Positions 19,011 to 29,334 of a stretch of 64,000 bases of DNA are shown here, piece after piece (positions within the stretch are counted from its first letter, which is position 1; each line of letters opens with the position of its first letter). The DNA lies in the NCBI GenBank assembly GCA_963827135.1, contig CAWGZX010000006.1:124001-188000 (forward strand), in the 5' to 3' direction. Source of the DNA: JAJRAN01 sp963827135. GTDB lineage: Archaea; Thermoplasmatota; Thermoplasmata; Methanomassiliicoccales; UBA472. The notes beneath the pieces are model-generated. The model was not told the origin of the DNA and made no database searches. It saw only the letters and a program-made list of their open reading frames with translations. Position numbers and translations under genes: made by a program.

Positions 19011-20225
19011 TCACCTAGGCTCTTGATAATCCTTCCACCGACTCTCCAGGCCTCGTCCTTCAGGGTACGCATCAGATATTCTGCGAACTGATCTCCGGTG
19101 GCGCCGCTGGAGCGGCCGGTGATGACCAGTGCCTTCTTTCATACTGGCAGCAGATGTCGAGCGCCATCTCCAGCCGGGCGGCCTTATCCGTGAAGCCGAT
19201 ATGGTTCAGCAGCATGGCCGCCGCCTTGATGATGCTGGAGGGATCGGCGTACTGCGGCGCGGCCTTCCTCGACCATTCGCGGGGCGGAGCCGTGGATGGC
19301 CTCGAACATGGCGTAGCTGCTTGCCGATGTTGGCGCTGCCCGCCGTTCCCACGCCGCCCTGGATCTGCGGCCGCCTCGTCGGTGAGGATGTCGCCGTACA
19401 GATTGGGCAGCACCATGACCTTGAACTCGTGCCGCCGGCTTCGGGTCGATGAGCTTGGCGGTCATGATGTCGATGAACCAGTCGTCCCAGGTGATGCCCG
19501 GGTATTCCTTGGCCACCTCTCCGCCATCGCTAGGAACTTGCCGTCGGTGGTCTTGATGACGTTGGCCTTGGTGACCACGGTGACCTTGTCGATGCCGTTC
19601 TTCTTGGCATGCTCGAAAGCCAGCCGGATGATGCGTTCCGTGCCCTGGCGTGGTGGCGACGCTGAAGTCGATGGCCAGATCGTCGGTGACGTTCGATGCC
19701 CTTGCTGCCCAGGACGTAGGCGCCCTCGGTGTTCTCCCGGAAGAACATCCAGTCGATGCCCTGCTCGGGCACGCGGACCGGACGCACGTTGGCGAAGAGG
19801 TCCAGCTCGCGGCGCATGGCCACATTGGCGCGACTCGATGTTCGGCCAGGGGTCGCCCTTCTTGGGCGTGGTGGTCGGCCCCTTGAGGATGACGTGGCAC
19901 TCTCTTGAGCTCGGCCAGCACATCGTCGGGGTATGGCCTTGAGGAGCTTGACCCGGTTCTCGATGGTCAGCCCCTCGATGGTGCGAAGCTCCACCTTGCC
20001 GGAGGCGATCTCCTCGGCCAGCAGGAACTCGAGCACGGTGCGGGCATGCCTGCAGATGTAAGGTCCGATGCCATCCCCGCCGACGATGCCGATGACTATC
20101 CTGCCCTTCCTCGAGTAGTCGGTCCAGCCCTCGGCCTTCTTCATCTGCTCCACTCGCTCCAGCTGCTCCTTCACGATCTTGCCGAAGTGCTCCTTGGCCT
20201 TCTCGATGACCGCTTGGTCGACCAT
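19011..20225 (-). pseudogene. icd: Isocitrate/isopropylmalate dehydrogenase family, probably isocitrate dehydrogenase; about ten frameshifts
   Basis: Read across three frames, the minus strand gives one continuous family protein of about 400 residues. In order it has GIVGGDGIGP; KGPTTTPKKGDPWPNIES; ANVAMRRELDLFANVRPVR; DWMFFRENTEGAYVLGSKG; KVTVVTKANVIKTTDGKF; DWFIDIMTAKLI; VMVLPNLYGDILTDEAA; QIQGGVGTAGSANIG; YAMFEAIHGSAPR. The SANVAMRREL segment resembles the Ser/Asn pair of isocitrate dehydrogenases more than isopropylmalate enzymes, so I favour oxidation of isocitrate to 2-oxoglutarate. Frame changes near 19930, 19903, 19830, 19693, 19645, 19518, 19440, 19375, 19314, 19268 and 19140 are mostly one extra base. 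The exact 3' end is unsure. It lies four nucleotides after the small isomerase subunit gene. Confidence 0.7.
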
Positions 20226-20234
20226 CCGCTCACC

Positions 20235-20738
20235 TCAGTCCAGATTGAAGCCGCCGTGCTTCTTGAAATGCTCGGCCAGGCCTCCCTCGTTCAGGATCTT
20301 GACCATGACCAGCGGCATTGGCGTGGCCTTGATCTTCTTGTCCTTGGTCACATTGATGACGTAGCCCCTCTCCAGGTCGACGCGCAGCTCGTCGGCCTCG
20401 TCTATCCCCGACGTATCGCACTCGATCACCGGCAATCCGACGTTGATGCAATTACGATAGAATATCCTGGCGAAGTCCTGGGCGATGACCGCGGATATCC
20501 CCGCCGCCTTGATCACCAAAGGCGCCTGCTCCCTGGACGAGCCCATGCCGAAGTTGTGGCCCGCCACGATGAGGTCCCCGTCCTCGATCTCGTTGTAGAA
20601 GCCGGGACGGACGTCCTCCATGAGGTGCTTGGCCATGTCGTTCATGTCCATGCTCTTGAACTTGTACTTGCCCGCGATGATGTAGTCGGTGTTGATATTG
20701 TCCCCGAACTTGTGGGCACGCCCGGTCAGCTCCTTCAT
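20235..20738 (-). CDS. leuD: Aconitase/3-isopropylmalate dehydratase family, small subunit
   Basis: 167 residues from the ATG at 20738, overlapping the large-subunit stop by ATGA. It is the swivel domain that completes the active site of LeuC-type hydratases. Landmarks are KFGDNINTDYIIAGKYKFKS, GHNFGMGSSREQAPLVIKAAG and FARIFYRNCINVGLPVIECD. The substrate loop after NTDYII reads AGKYKFKSMD, neither the classical isopropylmalate nor homoaconitate sequence. With a likely isocitrate dehydrogenase next in the operon, citrate/isocitrate is a plausible substrate. The gene symbol follows the family, not a proven reaction. Confidence 0.85.
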   Translation of the reverse strand: MKELTGRAHKFGDNINTDYIIAGKYKFKSMDMNDMAKHLMEDVRPGFYNEIEDGDLIVAGHNFGMGSSREQAPLVIKAAGISAVIAQDFARIFYRNCINVGLPVIECDTSGIDEADELRVDLERGYVINVTKDKKIKATPMPLVMVKILNEGGLAEHFKKHGGFNLD

Positions 20739-21988
20739 CCCAGCACCTCCCTGGGGTCGGAGATGCAACCTTTGATGGCCGAATAGGCCGCGGTCGCTGG
20801 GGAGGAGAGGTAGACCGAGGCCTTGGTGTTGCCCATGCGGCCTTTGAAGTTGCGGTTGGCGGTGGAGAGCACGACCTCGTCGTCGCTGGGGATGCCGTTG
20901 CAGGTGCCGACGCAGGGACCGCAGGATGGCGTGGTTACGGCCGCCCCGGCCTTCACCAGCTTCTGGATGATGCCGCATTCCATGGCCGCCTCCATGACCT
21001 CGCGCGAGGCTGGGGCCACGATCAACCTCAGCCCCTTGGCCACCTTGTGCTCGCCCATGATGCTGGCCACGATCTTCAGATCTTCGATACGTCCATTGGT
21101 GCAGGTGCCGATGAACACCTGGTCCAGATGCTGGCCCAGCACCTTCTCGATCGGGACCACGTTGTCGACGTCGGGCGGGCAGGCGATCTGCGGGCCGAGG
21201 GAGGAGACGTCCTCTTTGATGACCTGGTCGTACTTGGCATCGGCATCGGCTTCCACTCCTTTGTAACCGTACTTGGCGCGAATAGAGACGTAATCGATCA
21301 CCTTCTTGTCCGCCGCCATGAGGCCGACCTTGGCACCGGTCTCGACCGCCATGTTGGAGATGGTCATGCGCGCCTCGACCGAGAGGCGACTTATCGCCTC
21401 GCCCACGATCTCCAGCGCCTTGTAGGTGGCGCCGTTGGCCGTCAGCCTGCCACACATGCGCAGCGCGATGTCCTTGGAATACGACCCTTTGGGGAGCTTT
21501 CCAGTATACTCGAGCTTGATGGTCTGGGGCACCTTGAACCAGGTCTTCCCCGATATCAGGGCCGCGGCCATGTCGGTCGAGCCGACGCCAGTGGCGAAGG
21601 CGTTCAACGCGCCATAGGTTGTGGTGTGCGAGTCCGCACCGATGATGACGCTCCCTGGCAGGGCGTAGCCCTGCTCAGGAACCAGGACGTGGCATACTCC
21701 TTCGCCCACGTCGAAGAGGATGGAGCCCTGCTCCTTGGAGAAGGTCCGCATCTGCTTATGGAGGTTGGAGACCGATTCCATGGGGGAGGGGGCGTTGTGG
21801 TCGATCACCACTGCGTAGCGGTCGGGCCTGGCCACCTGCTTCCCGTTCATCTCCTTGAAGGCCCGGATAGTCAACGGAGTGGTCCCGTCCTGGCTCATCA
21901 TGAAGTCCACCGGACACACCACTATGTCGTTGGCGCGCACTCCCTTTCCCACGTGATTCGAGATGATGTTCTCGGCTATCGTTCCCAT
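20735..21988 (-). CDS. leuC: Aconitase/3-isopropylmalate dehydratase family, large subunit
   Basis: 417 residues from the ATG at 21988; upstream in-frame codons lack homology. A [4Fe-4S] dehydratase. Cluster cysteines are Cys296 (FIGTCTNGRIEDL), Cys356 and Cys359 (TTPSCGPCVGTCNG). Active-site stretches DHNAPSP, GADSHTTTYGALNAFATGVGSTDMA and SNMAVETGAKVG are intact. It isomerises a hydroxy-acid (isopropylmalate, homocitrate or citrate) with the small subunit. It heads a three-gene unit with leuD and the dehydrogenase. No leuA or other leucine gene is adjacent, so the pathway is open. Confidence 0.87.
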   Translation of the reverse strand: MGTIAENIISNHVGKGVRANDIVVCPVDFMMSQDGTTPLTIRAFKEMNGKQVARPDRYAVVIDHNAPSPMESVSNLHKQMRTFSKEQGSILFDVGEGVCHVLVPEQGYALPGSVIIGADSHTTTYGALNAFATGVGSTDMAAALISGKTWFKVPQTIKLEYTGKLPKGSYSKDIALRMCGRLTANGATYKALEIVGEAISRLSVEARMTISNMAVETGAKVGLMAADKKVIDYVSIRAKYGYKGVEADADAKYDQVIKEDVSSLGPQIACPPDVDNVVPIEKVLGQHLDQVFIGTCTNGRIEDLKIVASIMGEHKVAKGLRLIVAPASREVMEAAMECGIIQKLVKAGAAVTTPSCGPCVGTCNGIPSDDEVVLSTANRNFKGRMGNTKASVYLSSPATAAYSAIKGCISDPREVLG

Positions 21989-22212
21989 GTCATCACTCCA
22001 AGCGATCGCTGCTGATCTTCCGAGCCAAGCTCGTCCTTGACATTGCCCTCGGAAGGCTGGAAAAGTGATAATGGGATGGCTACTAAAGTATTTCGGACGG
22101 CTGAGCTCGCTATCCTCAGCGAGTCCTTGTGGCAAGGTCGCATGGACCAGCACATCGTCCTAACTTCGAAGGCGCCTTGATAACATCTCAAGAATGAACG
22201 AGAGACGGCCGC

Positions 22213-23253
22213 TCATTGCTTTAATCGGAAGCGGAGCAATGCGGCCATGCTCCCTAAGGCCTCAAGCTTCTTCCCCGCCTCGTGATGCTCGCTCACCACC
22301 ATGACCTTGCCTCGGGAGGACTCGACCGCGTACATCATCGCCTCCAGGTCCTTCTCCCTGAGCAAGGGGTCGAGCACCAGCAGGGTCTCCACCGCCCCGG
22401 AACGCACCGCCTCCTCCACCTCCTTAGGGCCGTAGGCCACCGGTCCCTCCTTGGCGATCTCCTCGAGGACCTTCTCGACCATGTTGGTCTCCTCGGCGAC
22501 CCTCGAGCCTTCAAGGATCTCCGCGCCCATGCCGCGCTTCATCAGCTCGTGCACCCCGGCCATGCCGGCCTGTCCGGTGTGGTAGACGTGAGCGCTGCCG
22601 AACGCTGAGGGCGCCTTCTGCTTGCCCAAGGCCAACAAGGTCTCTTTGGCAAAACCAGGGCCAAGGATCACCAATGGGACTCCAGTCGTTACCAATTGAT
22701 TCACCTTCTCGATTATCTCCAGGTAGAAGTCATCGTCGGTCTTCTGTTCGTACATCTTGCCGCCAGCAGGACCGTAAATCGTGGCCAGGTTCTGCATCCC
22801 GTACTGCCTCATCACGGCGATGGTCGCCTCGTCGTTCTCGATCGAGACGAAGACGATGGTGGGGCGCTTGGAGTCGTCCAGGGCGCGCTTGATGCGGTCG
22901 AGGGCCGAGTCCTTCCAATGCAGCTTGACCACGGTAAGGACCTCTCCCTCCTCCACGTTCAGGGTGTGATGCGCCCCCAGGTCCTGAGGGCCTTGCTCGA
23001 TGACACCGGTTATCCTTAACCTTGAGTCGAACTCGTGGAACTCCATCTTCTCCACGCGGATCCCGAGGAAGACGCGCTTCTTCTCCCCCCTCTCGTTGCG
23101 AACTTTATCGGCCTTCTGCTCCTCCCTCCGATAGGTGGAGGCGAGCACCAGGTCCCCTATCTCGATGATATTGTATAGATGCCAGAGGTCGTCCATATTG
23201 TCGACCTGGAACTTTATCTCACCGGTCCTCCGGTCCTGGTGCAGGAGACGCAT
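22213..23253 (-). CDS. pelA: Pelota/Dom34 ribosome-rescue factor
   Basis: 346 residues, normal for archaeal pelota. Residues 1-~130 form the Sm-like N domain (DDLWHLYNIIEIGDLVLASTYR, RLRITGVIEQGPQDLGAHHTL). The central eRF1_2-like domain has TIVFVSIENDEATIAVMRQYG, without the GGQ motif of release factors, as expected. The C-terminal eRF1_3-like domain ends EALGSMAALLRFRL. It enters the empty A site of stalled ribosomes and, with aEF1A/ABCE1, splits them. It is transcribed alone, ~225 bases upstream of leuC. Confidence 0.95.
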   Translation of the reverse strand: MRLLHQDRRTGEIKFQVDNMDDLWHLYNIIEIGDLVLASTYRREEQKADKVRNERGEKKRVFLGIRVEKMEFHEFDSRLRITGVIEQGPQDLGAHHTLNVEEGEVLTVVKLHWKDSALDRIKRALDDSKRPTIVFVSIENDEATIAVMRQYGMQNLATIYGPAGGKMYEQKTDDDFYLEIIEKVNQLVTTGVPLVILGPGFAKETLLALGKQKAPSAFGSAHVYHTGQAGMAGVHELMKRGMGAEILEGSRVAEETNMVEKVLEEIAKEGPVAYGPKEVEEAVRSGAVETLLVLDPLLREKDLEAMMYAVESSRGKVMVVSEHHEAGKKLEALGSMAALLRFRLKQ

Positions 23254-23377
23254 TCAGCTAGAGGATGCGGTCGAGTGTATTTTACGGTTAGGTGCGGAGC
23301 AAAATAGACGATAAGGCAGAGCCTTGATCAAAGTCATAAAAAATGTAATGGGAGGGGTGAGCCCTCCATGATGGGTT

Positions 23378-23680
23378 TCACTTCTTTATCAGTGATAGGG
23401 TCGTCTTGTGGTCGAATACTGGGAAAACACGACCAGTGCAGAAGTCCATTGGCGCCATAAACTCTGGCTCCATCATCATGAGCTTCATGAGATTGTCCAT
23501 GCTCGGAGTCTCATAAAGCACATACACGGTATGTGCTAGATGGTCGTCATAGCTGCCAAGGAACTTGATGCCATACTTGGCGCACATGGGTTCAACTTTC
23601 TCATACCAATTTATGGTTGCTGCACGGAACTTTGGGTTATGTGTCGGGCATAGATCGGCCGGATGTGTCGTTACTTGCAT
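23378..23680 (-). CDS. Small hypothetical protein, possible dimeric alpha/beta-barrel
   Basis: About 100 residues; start may be the ATG at 23680 or a TTG at 23689 with a GGGGGTTGG upstream. The order of segments (MQVTTHPADLC, then KFRAATINWYEKVEPMCAKYG, KFLGSYDDHLAHTVYVLYE, a Met-rich helix MDNLMKLMMMEPEFM, and KTTLSLIK) fits a ferredoxin-like alpha/beta barrel. I do not recognise the family. Codons here and in the flanks are noticeably richer in A/T than neighbours, hinting at different origin. Flanked by pelota and carA on either side, with gaps of ~120 and ~240 bases. Confidence 0.55.
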   Translation of the reverse strand: MQVTTHPADLCPTHNPKFRAATINWYEKVEPMCAKYGIKFLGSYDDHLAHTVYVLYETPSMDNLMKLMMMEPEFMAPMDFCTGRVFPVFDHKTTLSLIKK

Positions 23681-23924
23681 TACTAGCAATTACCAACCCC
23701 CACAGTGATAGTTGATGCATAGGTAGTTAATTCCTTGCTTTGCCCCGATAGCAGGATTTTAGCATATAGCTTGGATAATCTGACCAACTTCACCATTTTT
23801 GCGGGTGATCGGGTTGCTGTCCCTTTTCAGACCCATCTGTCTTCTATCGGACATGGCCTTACGCGCTCTGTCCTAACGAATGTGAGAAGGGTTAAGTACA
23901 CCCTAACTTTTCCATCGAACCTTA

Positions 23925-25001
23925 ATGGCGACGTGCTACCTGGTGCTCGAGGACGGAACGGTAGTGGAGGGCACCGGTTTTGGTTTTGAGCAGACGGTCT
24001 ATGGGGAGGTCGTCTTCAACACCGGGATGACCGGGTACCAGGAGAGCCTTACCGATCCTTCATACCGTGGCCAGATTCTCATTCAAGCCTATCCGCTCAT
24101 CGGTAACTACGGCATCAACCACATCGACTACGAGTCGGACCGGGTCCAGGTCAGAGGCTACGTCGTGAGGGAGAGATGCAATGAACCAAGTAACATGTAC
24201 GCGGGCGATAGGATCGACTCCTTCCTCAAGAAGAACCATGTACCAGGCATCTCCGAGCTCGACACCCGCTCGCTCATCATCAAGATCCGTGAGAAGGGCA
24301 CGCCCCGCGGAGCGATCTGCTTCGAGGAGGACGTAGACAAGGTGCTGAAGAAGGTGCAGACCATGCCCTTCCCCTCTGACTCCAACCTGGTGGACGAGGT
24401 AAGCATCAAGGAACCCACGCGTTTCGAGATGGAGGGAGCGAAGGAGGTCGTGCTCATCGATTGCGGGACGAAGCAGAACATCGTGCGCGAGCTGAGGAAG
24501 CGGTTCTCGGTGACAGTCGTTCCCTACGATGTCCAAGCCAAATTCTTTAGGGACCATGAGGTCGATGGTGTCTTCCTCTCCAACGGTCCTGGGGACCCAG
24601 CGCACCCCGTCATCCAAGAGACCACCGTTCGTACCCTGAAAGCGATCAAGGAGCAGTACCCGATAATGGGCGTATGCTTCGGGAACCAGCTCCTGGCGAG
24701 GGCGTTCGGCGGCGACACCTTCAAGCTCAAATTCGGTCACAGGGGCGTCAACCAACCGGTCAAGTACAACGATCGGGTCTACATAACCGCGCAGAACCAC
24801 GGCTTCGCGGTCGACCCCAAGACATTGCCAGATGAGCTCGAGGTGAGCATGATCAACGTCAACGACGGCACAGTGGAGGGCCTCAGGCACAAGGAGCTGC
24901 CCATCGTGTCCGCCCAATACCATCCCGAAGCCTCCCCTGGTCCCAAGGACACTTCCTTCCTATTCGACGAGTTCGCCAAGATGATGGAGGCGAAGCGATG
25001 A
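23925..25001 (+). CDS. carA: Carbamoyl-phosphate synthase small subunit
   Basis: 358 residues. Glutaminase subunit that passes ammonia to CarB for pyrimidine and arginine synthesis. N-terminal CarA domain (TCYLVLEDGTVVEGTGFGF, NTGMTGYQESLTDPSY) then a class I glutamine amidotransferase. Cys251 (IMGVCFGNQLLARAFGG) and His333/Glu335 (AQYHPEASPGP) form the triad. GGGTTAAGTACACC before the gene resembles a TATA element. The stop overlaps the carB start (ATGA). Confidence 0.96.
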   Translation: MATCYLVLEDGTVVEGTGFGFEQTVYGEVVFNTGMTGYQESLTDPSYRGQILIQAYPLIGNYGINHIDYESDRVQVRGYVVRERCNEPSNMYAGDRIDSFLKKNHVPGISELDTRSLIIKIREKGTPRGAICFEEDVDKVLKKVQTMPFPSDSNLVDEVSIKEPTRFEMEGAKEVVLIDCGTKQNIVRELRKRFSVTVVPYDVQAKFFRDHEVDGVFLSNGPGDPAHPVIQETTVRTLKAIKEQYPIMGVCFGNQLLARAFGGDTFKLKFGHRGVNQPVKYNDRVYITAQNHGFAVDPKTLPDELEVSMINVNDGTVEGLRHKELPIVSAQYHPEASPGPKDTSFLFDEFAKMMEAKR

Positions 25002-28000
25002 GCCCTCCGCCCAAGGGTGCCAAGCTCATGGTCATCGGCTCGGGACCGATCATCATAGGTCAGGCTGCGGAGTTCGACTTCTCCGGCTCCCAGGCGTGCC
25101 GCTCCCTGCGAGAGGAGGGCTTCCAGACCGTCCTGGTAAACTCCAACCCCGCCACCATCCAGACCGACCTGGCCACGGCGGACAAGGTCTACGTGGAGCC
25201 TTTGGACGTGGAGACCATCACCAAGATAATCGAGAAGGAGCGGGTGTACGGCATCCTCTCCGGAATGGGAGGCCAGACCGCGCTCAACCTCTGCTCCGAG
25301 CTGGCGGACAACGGGACCTTGGACAGGTTGGGCGTCCGCCTCTTGGGCACGCAGCCAGAGGCCATAGCCCTCTCCGAGGACCGCGAGCTCTTTAAGCAGA
25401 CCATGATCAGGATCGGTGAGCCAGTCCCGAAGAGCAAGGCGGTGCACTCCATAGAGGAGGCGAAGCAGGCGGTCACAGAGATCGGGACATATCCAGTACT
25501 AATCCGCCCTGGATTCACGCTAGGTGGAACTGGAGGCGGCATAGCCTACGACGAGGAGGAGCTGGAGGAGATCTGCGGACGGGGATTGATTTACTCGCGC
25601 ATCCACCAGGTCCTGATCGAGGAGAGCGTGCTGGGATGGAAGGAGTACGAGTACGAGGTGATGCGCGACGGCAAGGACAACTGCGTCATCATCTGCAACA
25701 TGGAGAACCTCGACCCTATGGGCATCCACACCGGCGAGAGCATCGTCATCGCGCCCTCGCCAGACCCTCAACGACGTAGACTACCAGAGGCTGAGGACCG
25801 CCTCCATCAAGATCATCCGCGCCTTGAGGATCGAGGGCGGGTGCAACGTTCAATTCGCCCTTAATCCAAGAGACGAGGGAGTACCGTGTCATCGAGGTCA
25901 ACCCCAGGGTGTCGCCGCTCGTCCGCCCTAGCTTCCAAGGCCACCGGTTACCCCATTGCCAGGGTGGCGGCCAAGATCGCCATCGGCAAGACCCTGGACG
26001 AGATACCCAACCGGATAACCGGCAAGACCTTCGCCGCCTTCGAGCCTGCCCTGGACTACGTCGTCGTCAAGATACCGCGCTGGCCCTTCGACAAGTTCCG
26101 AACCGTGCGACAAGGTGCTCGGCACCCAGATGAAGTCGACTGGCGAAGTGATGGCCATCGGGCGGACCATCGAGGAGGGCATAATGAAGGCCATCCGCTC
26201 CCTGGAGATAGACAAGATCGACCTGGAACCGGAGCCTTGGACCGACGAGGAGCTCGATACCGAGCTCCGCAAGCCCACCGACATGAGGCTCTTCGCCATC
26301 GCCGAGGCCATCAGGAGGGGCATAGCCATCGAGGAGCTATCCAACATAACCAAATGGGATGCCTTCTTCCTCAACAAGATCAAGAACCTGGTGGAGATGG
26401 AGCGCAATCTGAAGGAGTCGAGCTCGCTCGAGCTCAAGACCCTGAAGCGGGCGAAGAACATGGGCTTCCCCGACGAGAGCATTGCCATCTGCAAGAAGCT
26501 CCCTCCCGAACACGTCCGGGAGGGGCGCAAGATCGCCGGAATCATGCCGACCTACAAGATGGTGGACACCTGCGCGGCTGAGTTCGCCGCCGAGACGCCC
26601 ATATTATTATTCGACGTATGGCAGCGAGTGCGAGGTCAAGCCCTCCTCGAAGCGGAAGGTCATAATCGTCGGAGGAGGGCCGATCCGGATCGGCCAGGGA
26701 ATAGAGTTCGATTACTGCTGCGTACATGGGGTGATGGCGTGCCAGGAGGAGGGGGTCGACGCCATCGTCATCAACAACAACCCGGAGACGGTGTCGACCG
26801 ACTACGACATCTCCGACCGCCTCTACTTCGAACCCCTCACCCTGGAGGACGTACTGAACGTCATCGAGAGGGAGGACGCTGACGGCATCGTGGTTCAGTA
26901 CGGCGGACAGACCTCGATAAATCTGGCAGTTCCCTTGGAAACCGCCCTAGAGGGCAAGAAGTGCAAGATCCTTGGCACCAGCTCGGACATGATCGATGTG
27001 GCCGAGGACCGGAAGCGCTGGACCGCCTTGATGAGGGGGCTGGGCATAAAACAGCCAGAGCACGGAACGGGCTTCTCTGCGGAGGAGGTCAAGGCCGTGG
27101 CGTCGCAGATCGGCTACCCCGTGCTCCTCAGGCCTTCGTACGTGCTCGGAGGCCGGGGAATGGAGATCATCCTGAACGAGGAGGAGCTGAAGATCTATGT
27201 CACCACTGCGGTGAAGGTTTCCAAGGCGCACCCGGTCCTGGTCGACAAGTACCTCTCCCACGCCATCGAGATTGATGTGGACGTGGTCGCGGACGGCGAG
27301 GACATATTCATCGGCGGCATCATGGAGCACATCGAGGAGGCGGGGGTTCACTCCGGCGACGCGATGATGGTGCTCCCGCCACAGACCCTCTCCCCGGAGA
27401 TGATCGACAGGATCGTGGACATCACCGACCGGACGGCCAAGGCGCTCCAGGTCAAGGGATTAATGAACCTTCAGCTGGCCATCAAGAACGACGAGGTGTA
27501 CATGCTCGAGGCGAACCCCAGGGCCTCGAGGACCGTTCCCTTTGTTTCCAAGGCTATCGGCATACCCCTGGCCAAGGTGGCGACCAAGGTCATGCTGGGC
27601 AAGTCCCTCAAGCAGCAAGGTTTGGTGGGCAGGGTCAACTTCGAGAGCGTCGCGGTGAAGGAATCCGTGTTCCCCTTCCTCAAGCTCCCTGGCGTGGACT
27701 CGATCCTCGGCCCCGAGATGCGCTCGACCGGGGAGGTAATGGGCATCGACAAGGACTATCCCGCGGCCGTGTTCAAGGCCCTCAGCGGGGCGGGGCAGAA
27801 GATACCGCTCGAGGGGGCGATCTACATGACCATAGCAGACGCGGACAAGGAGGCCATACTCCCAAGCGCCAAGGCCTTCTGGGAAATGGGCTTCAGGATC
27901 TATGCCACGAAAGGGACGTCCACCTTCCTCCGGAACAATGGCATCGAGACCACGACCGTCTACACCATCAGGGAGAAGATGCAGCCCGACGCCCTCGGGC

Positions 28001-28239
28001 TCATGCGCAGGGGCGAGATCAAGCTCATTGTCAACACGCCCACGGCGTCCTCTGGGTCGCGCAGGGACGGCTATATGATGAGGAGGCTCGCGGTCGAGCT
28101 GGAGATCCCGTTCCTGACCACTGTCCAGGGCGCCAAGGCCACAGCCTTGGCGATCCACCGCGCCCGAGAGGGGAACCTGGAAGTCAAGGACCTGGGCTCA
28201 TATCCGAGGGCCAAGATCGTCCCCATAAGGACCGTATAG
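24998..28239 (+). CDS. carB: Carbamoyl-phosphate synthase large subunit; five frameshifts between 25760 and 26600
   Basis: About 1,078 residues after removing five apparent one-base insertions, the expected CarB length. They lie near 25760 (TCG/CAG), 25878, 25915, 26108 and 26599. Four of the five lengthen a run of C or G. Two homologous ATP-grasp synthetase halves are clear: the first opens KLMVIGSGPIIIGQAAEFDF, the second KVIIVGGGPIRIGQGIEFDY. Each has its ATP-grasp core (IRPGFTLGGTGGGIAYDEEE; LRPSYVLGGRGMEIILNEEE). The C-terminal MGS-like regulatory domain begins about DADKEAILPSAKAFWEMG. It makes carbamoyl phosphate from bicarbonate, ammonia and 2 ATP. Motifs either side of every break are intact. 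Confidence 0.9.
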
Positions 28240-28277
28240 TTCTGGTTGTTCGATCTGGGCCATTCCCTGCCGAACGC

Positions 28278-29220
28278 TCATTTCTCGGCCATCTTGAAAA
28301 GCATCTTGTCCAGGTTCGTGTCAAAATAATATGACTTCAGAACGATGTTCGGCGTCACCGTTTCCACCTCCGGAAGCTCAGCCATACGGTCCACGATGGA
28401 TTGGAGCTCCTCGATGGTCATTACCAACCCATCGACGAAGACCACCTTGGGCGGGTTGTCGAAGAACGCCACCCTATCCAGTTCTTGATGGAAGTCCTTT
28501 CTCAGTCGTTCGAAGAAAGCCTCCTTCCTGCTTCTCGATGTCAGGGTGATGTTGATGTAGAAGTAGATGCCCTGATCCGACCTTGGCGTCTTCAGGACCT
28601 TGAACTCGATGACGTTGGACCTCGATCAGTCTGTTGAGCCTGCGCCTGACGGTCTTGGAAGATGTCCCAACCTCTTTGGCAATGTCTGCGATGGATTTCC
28701 GGGCGTTCTGCCTAAGAGCCAGAATGATCTGGTAATCGGTTCTCTTTAGCTCAGAGGGAGCCTGCCTGACGTTCTTACTGGTGAAGCGCTCCTTCACATT
28801 CTCCCCTAAGAAAAATGAGTCGCCCAGTAGGAAGGCTTGCAGATTCTCGATGCCACAATCCTCGCTCATTATGGACATGAGCTCGGCCAGTTCTGTGCTG
28901 TTTCGCCTAATGGTTATGGCTATCACCTGGTTCATGGCACCATATCCCAGGCTTCGCACCGTCCCGTGCTCGCCGATCGTCCTCACTGCCCTCTTGGTCA
29001 GGACCCCTTTGCATTGCCCCTGCACAATGGCCAAATAGGAACCAAAGGCGTCGGGGTGCAGGTATGCAACGTACTTCTGCACCCTTCCTGACCTCTCCAG
29101 CTCTACGACCCTCTTTTGAACACTGGGGGCGGAAATCCCCAAGCTCTTCCCTAGTTCATGATAGCTCGCCCTAGGGTTCCTCTCAAGGGCTTTCAACAGC
29201 TTAATGTCTACTTCGTCCAA
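28278..29220 (-). CDS. Lrp/AsnC-family regulator with duplicated HTH-RAM modules; frameshift near 28617
   Basis: About 313 residues after removing one extra base in a GG run near 28617. The N-terminal AsnC-type helix-turn-helix (~1-55, DIKLLKALERNPRASYHELGKSLGISAPSVQKRV) is followed by a ligand-binding RAM-like domain. A second HTH (~163-215, DYQIILALRQNARKSIADIAKEVGTSSKTVRRRLNRL) and a second RAM-like region follow. The double-length form is known in archaea. Start is a TTG with GGGGAAGG upstream. The ligand is unknown; amino acids are usual for the family. A 10-bp inverted repeat lies ~90 bases upstream (29306-29334). Confidence 0.8.
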
Positions 29221-29305
29221 CCTTCCCCACCATCAATTACTTTCCCCATCGACCAGAACGCGTCATGAAATAAATAATACTTCATCCTCCGAGGAAGGGT
29301 GATTC

Positions 29306-29334
29306 CACCATCGAGATCGAGCAACTCGATGGTG
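29306..29334. repeat. Perfect 10-bp inverted repeat upstream of the Lrp gene
   Basis: CACCATCGAG (29306-29315) and CTCGATGGTG (29325-29334) with a 9-base spacer. It lies 86 bases upstream of the lrp start. It could be an operator (Lrp proteins bind palindromes) or an RNA hairpin. Confidence 0.6.

Noticed and set aside
20739..21455. Upstream extension of the leuD frame through leuC
   Set aside because: Gln/Arg/Gly-rich shadow of leuC; real homology begins at the ATG at 20738.
23735..23989. 84-codon frame overlapping the carA start
   Set aside because: Overlaps carA in another frame; no homology recognised.
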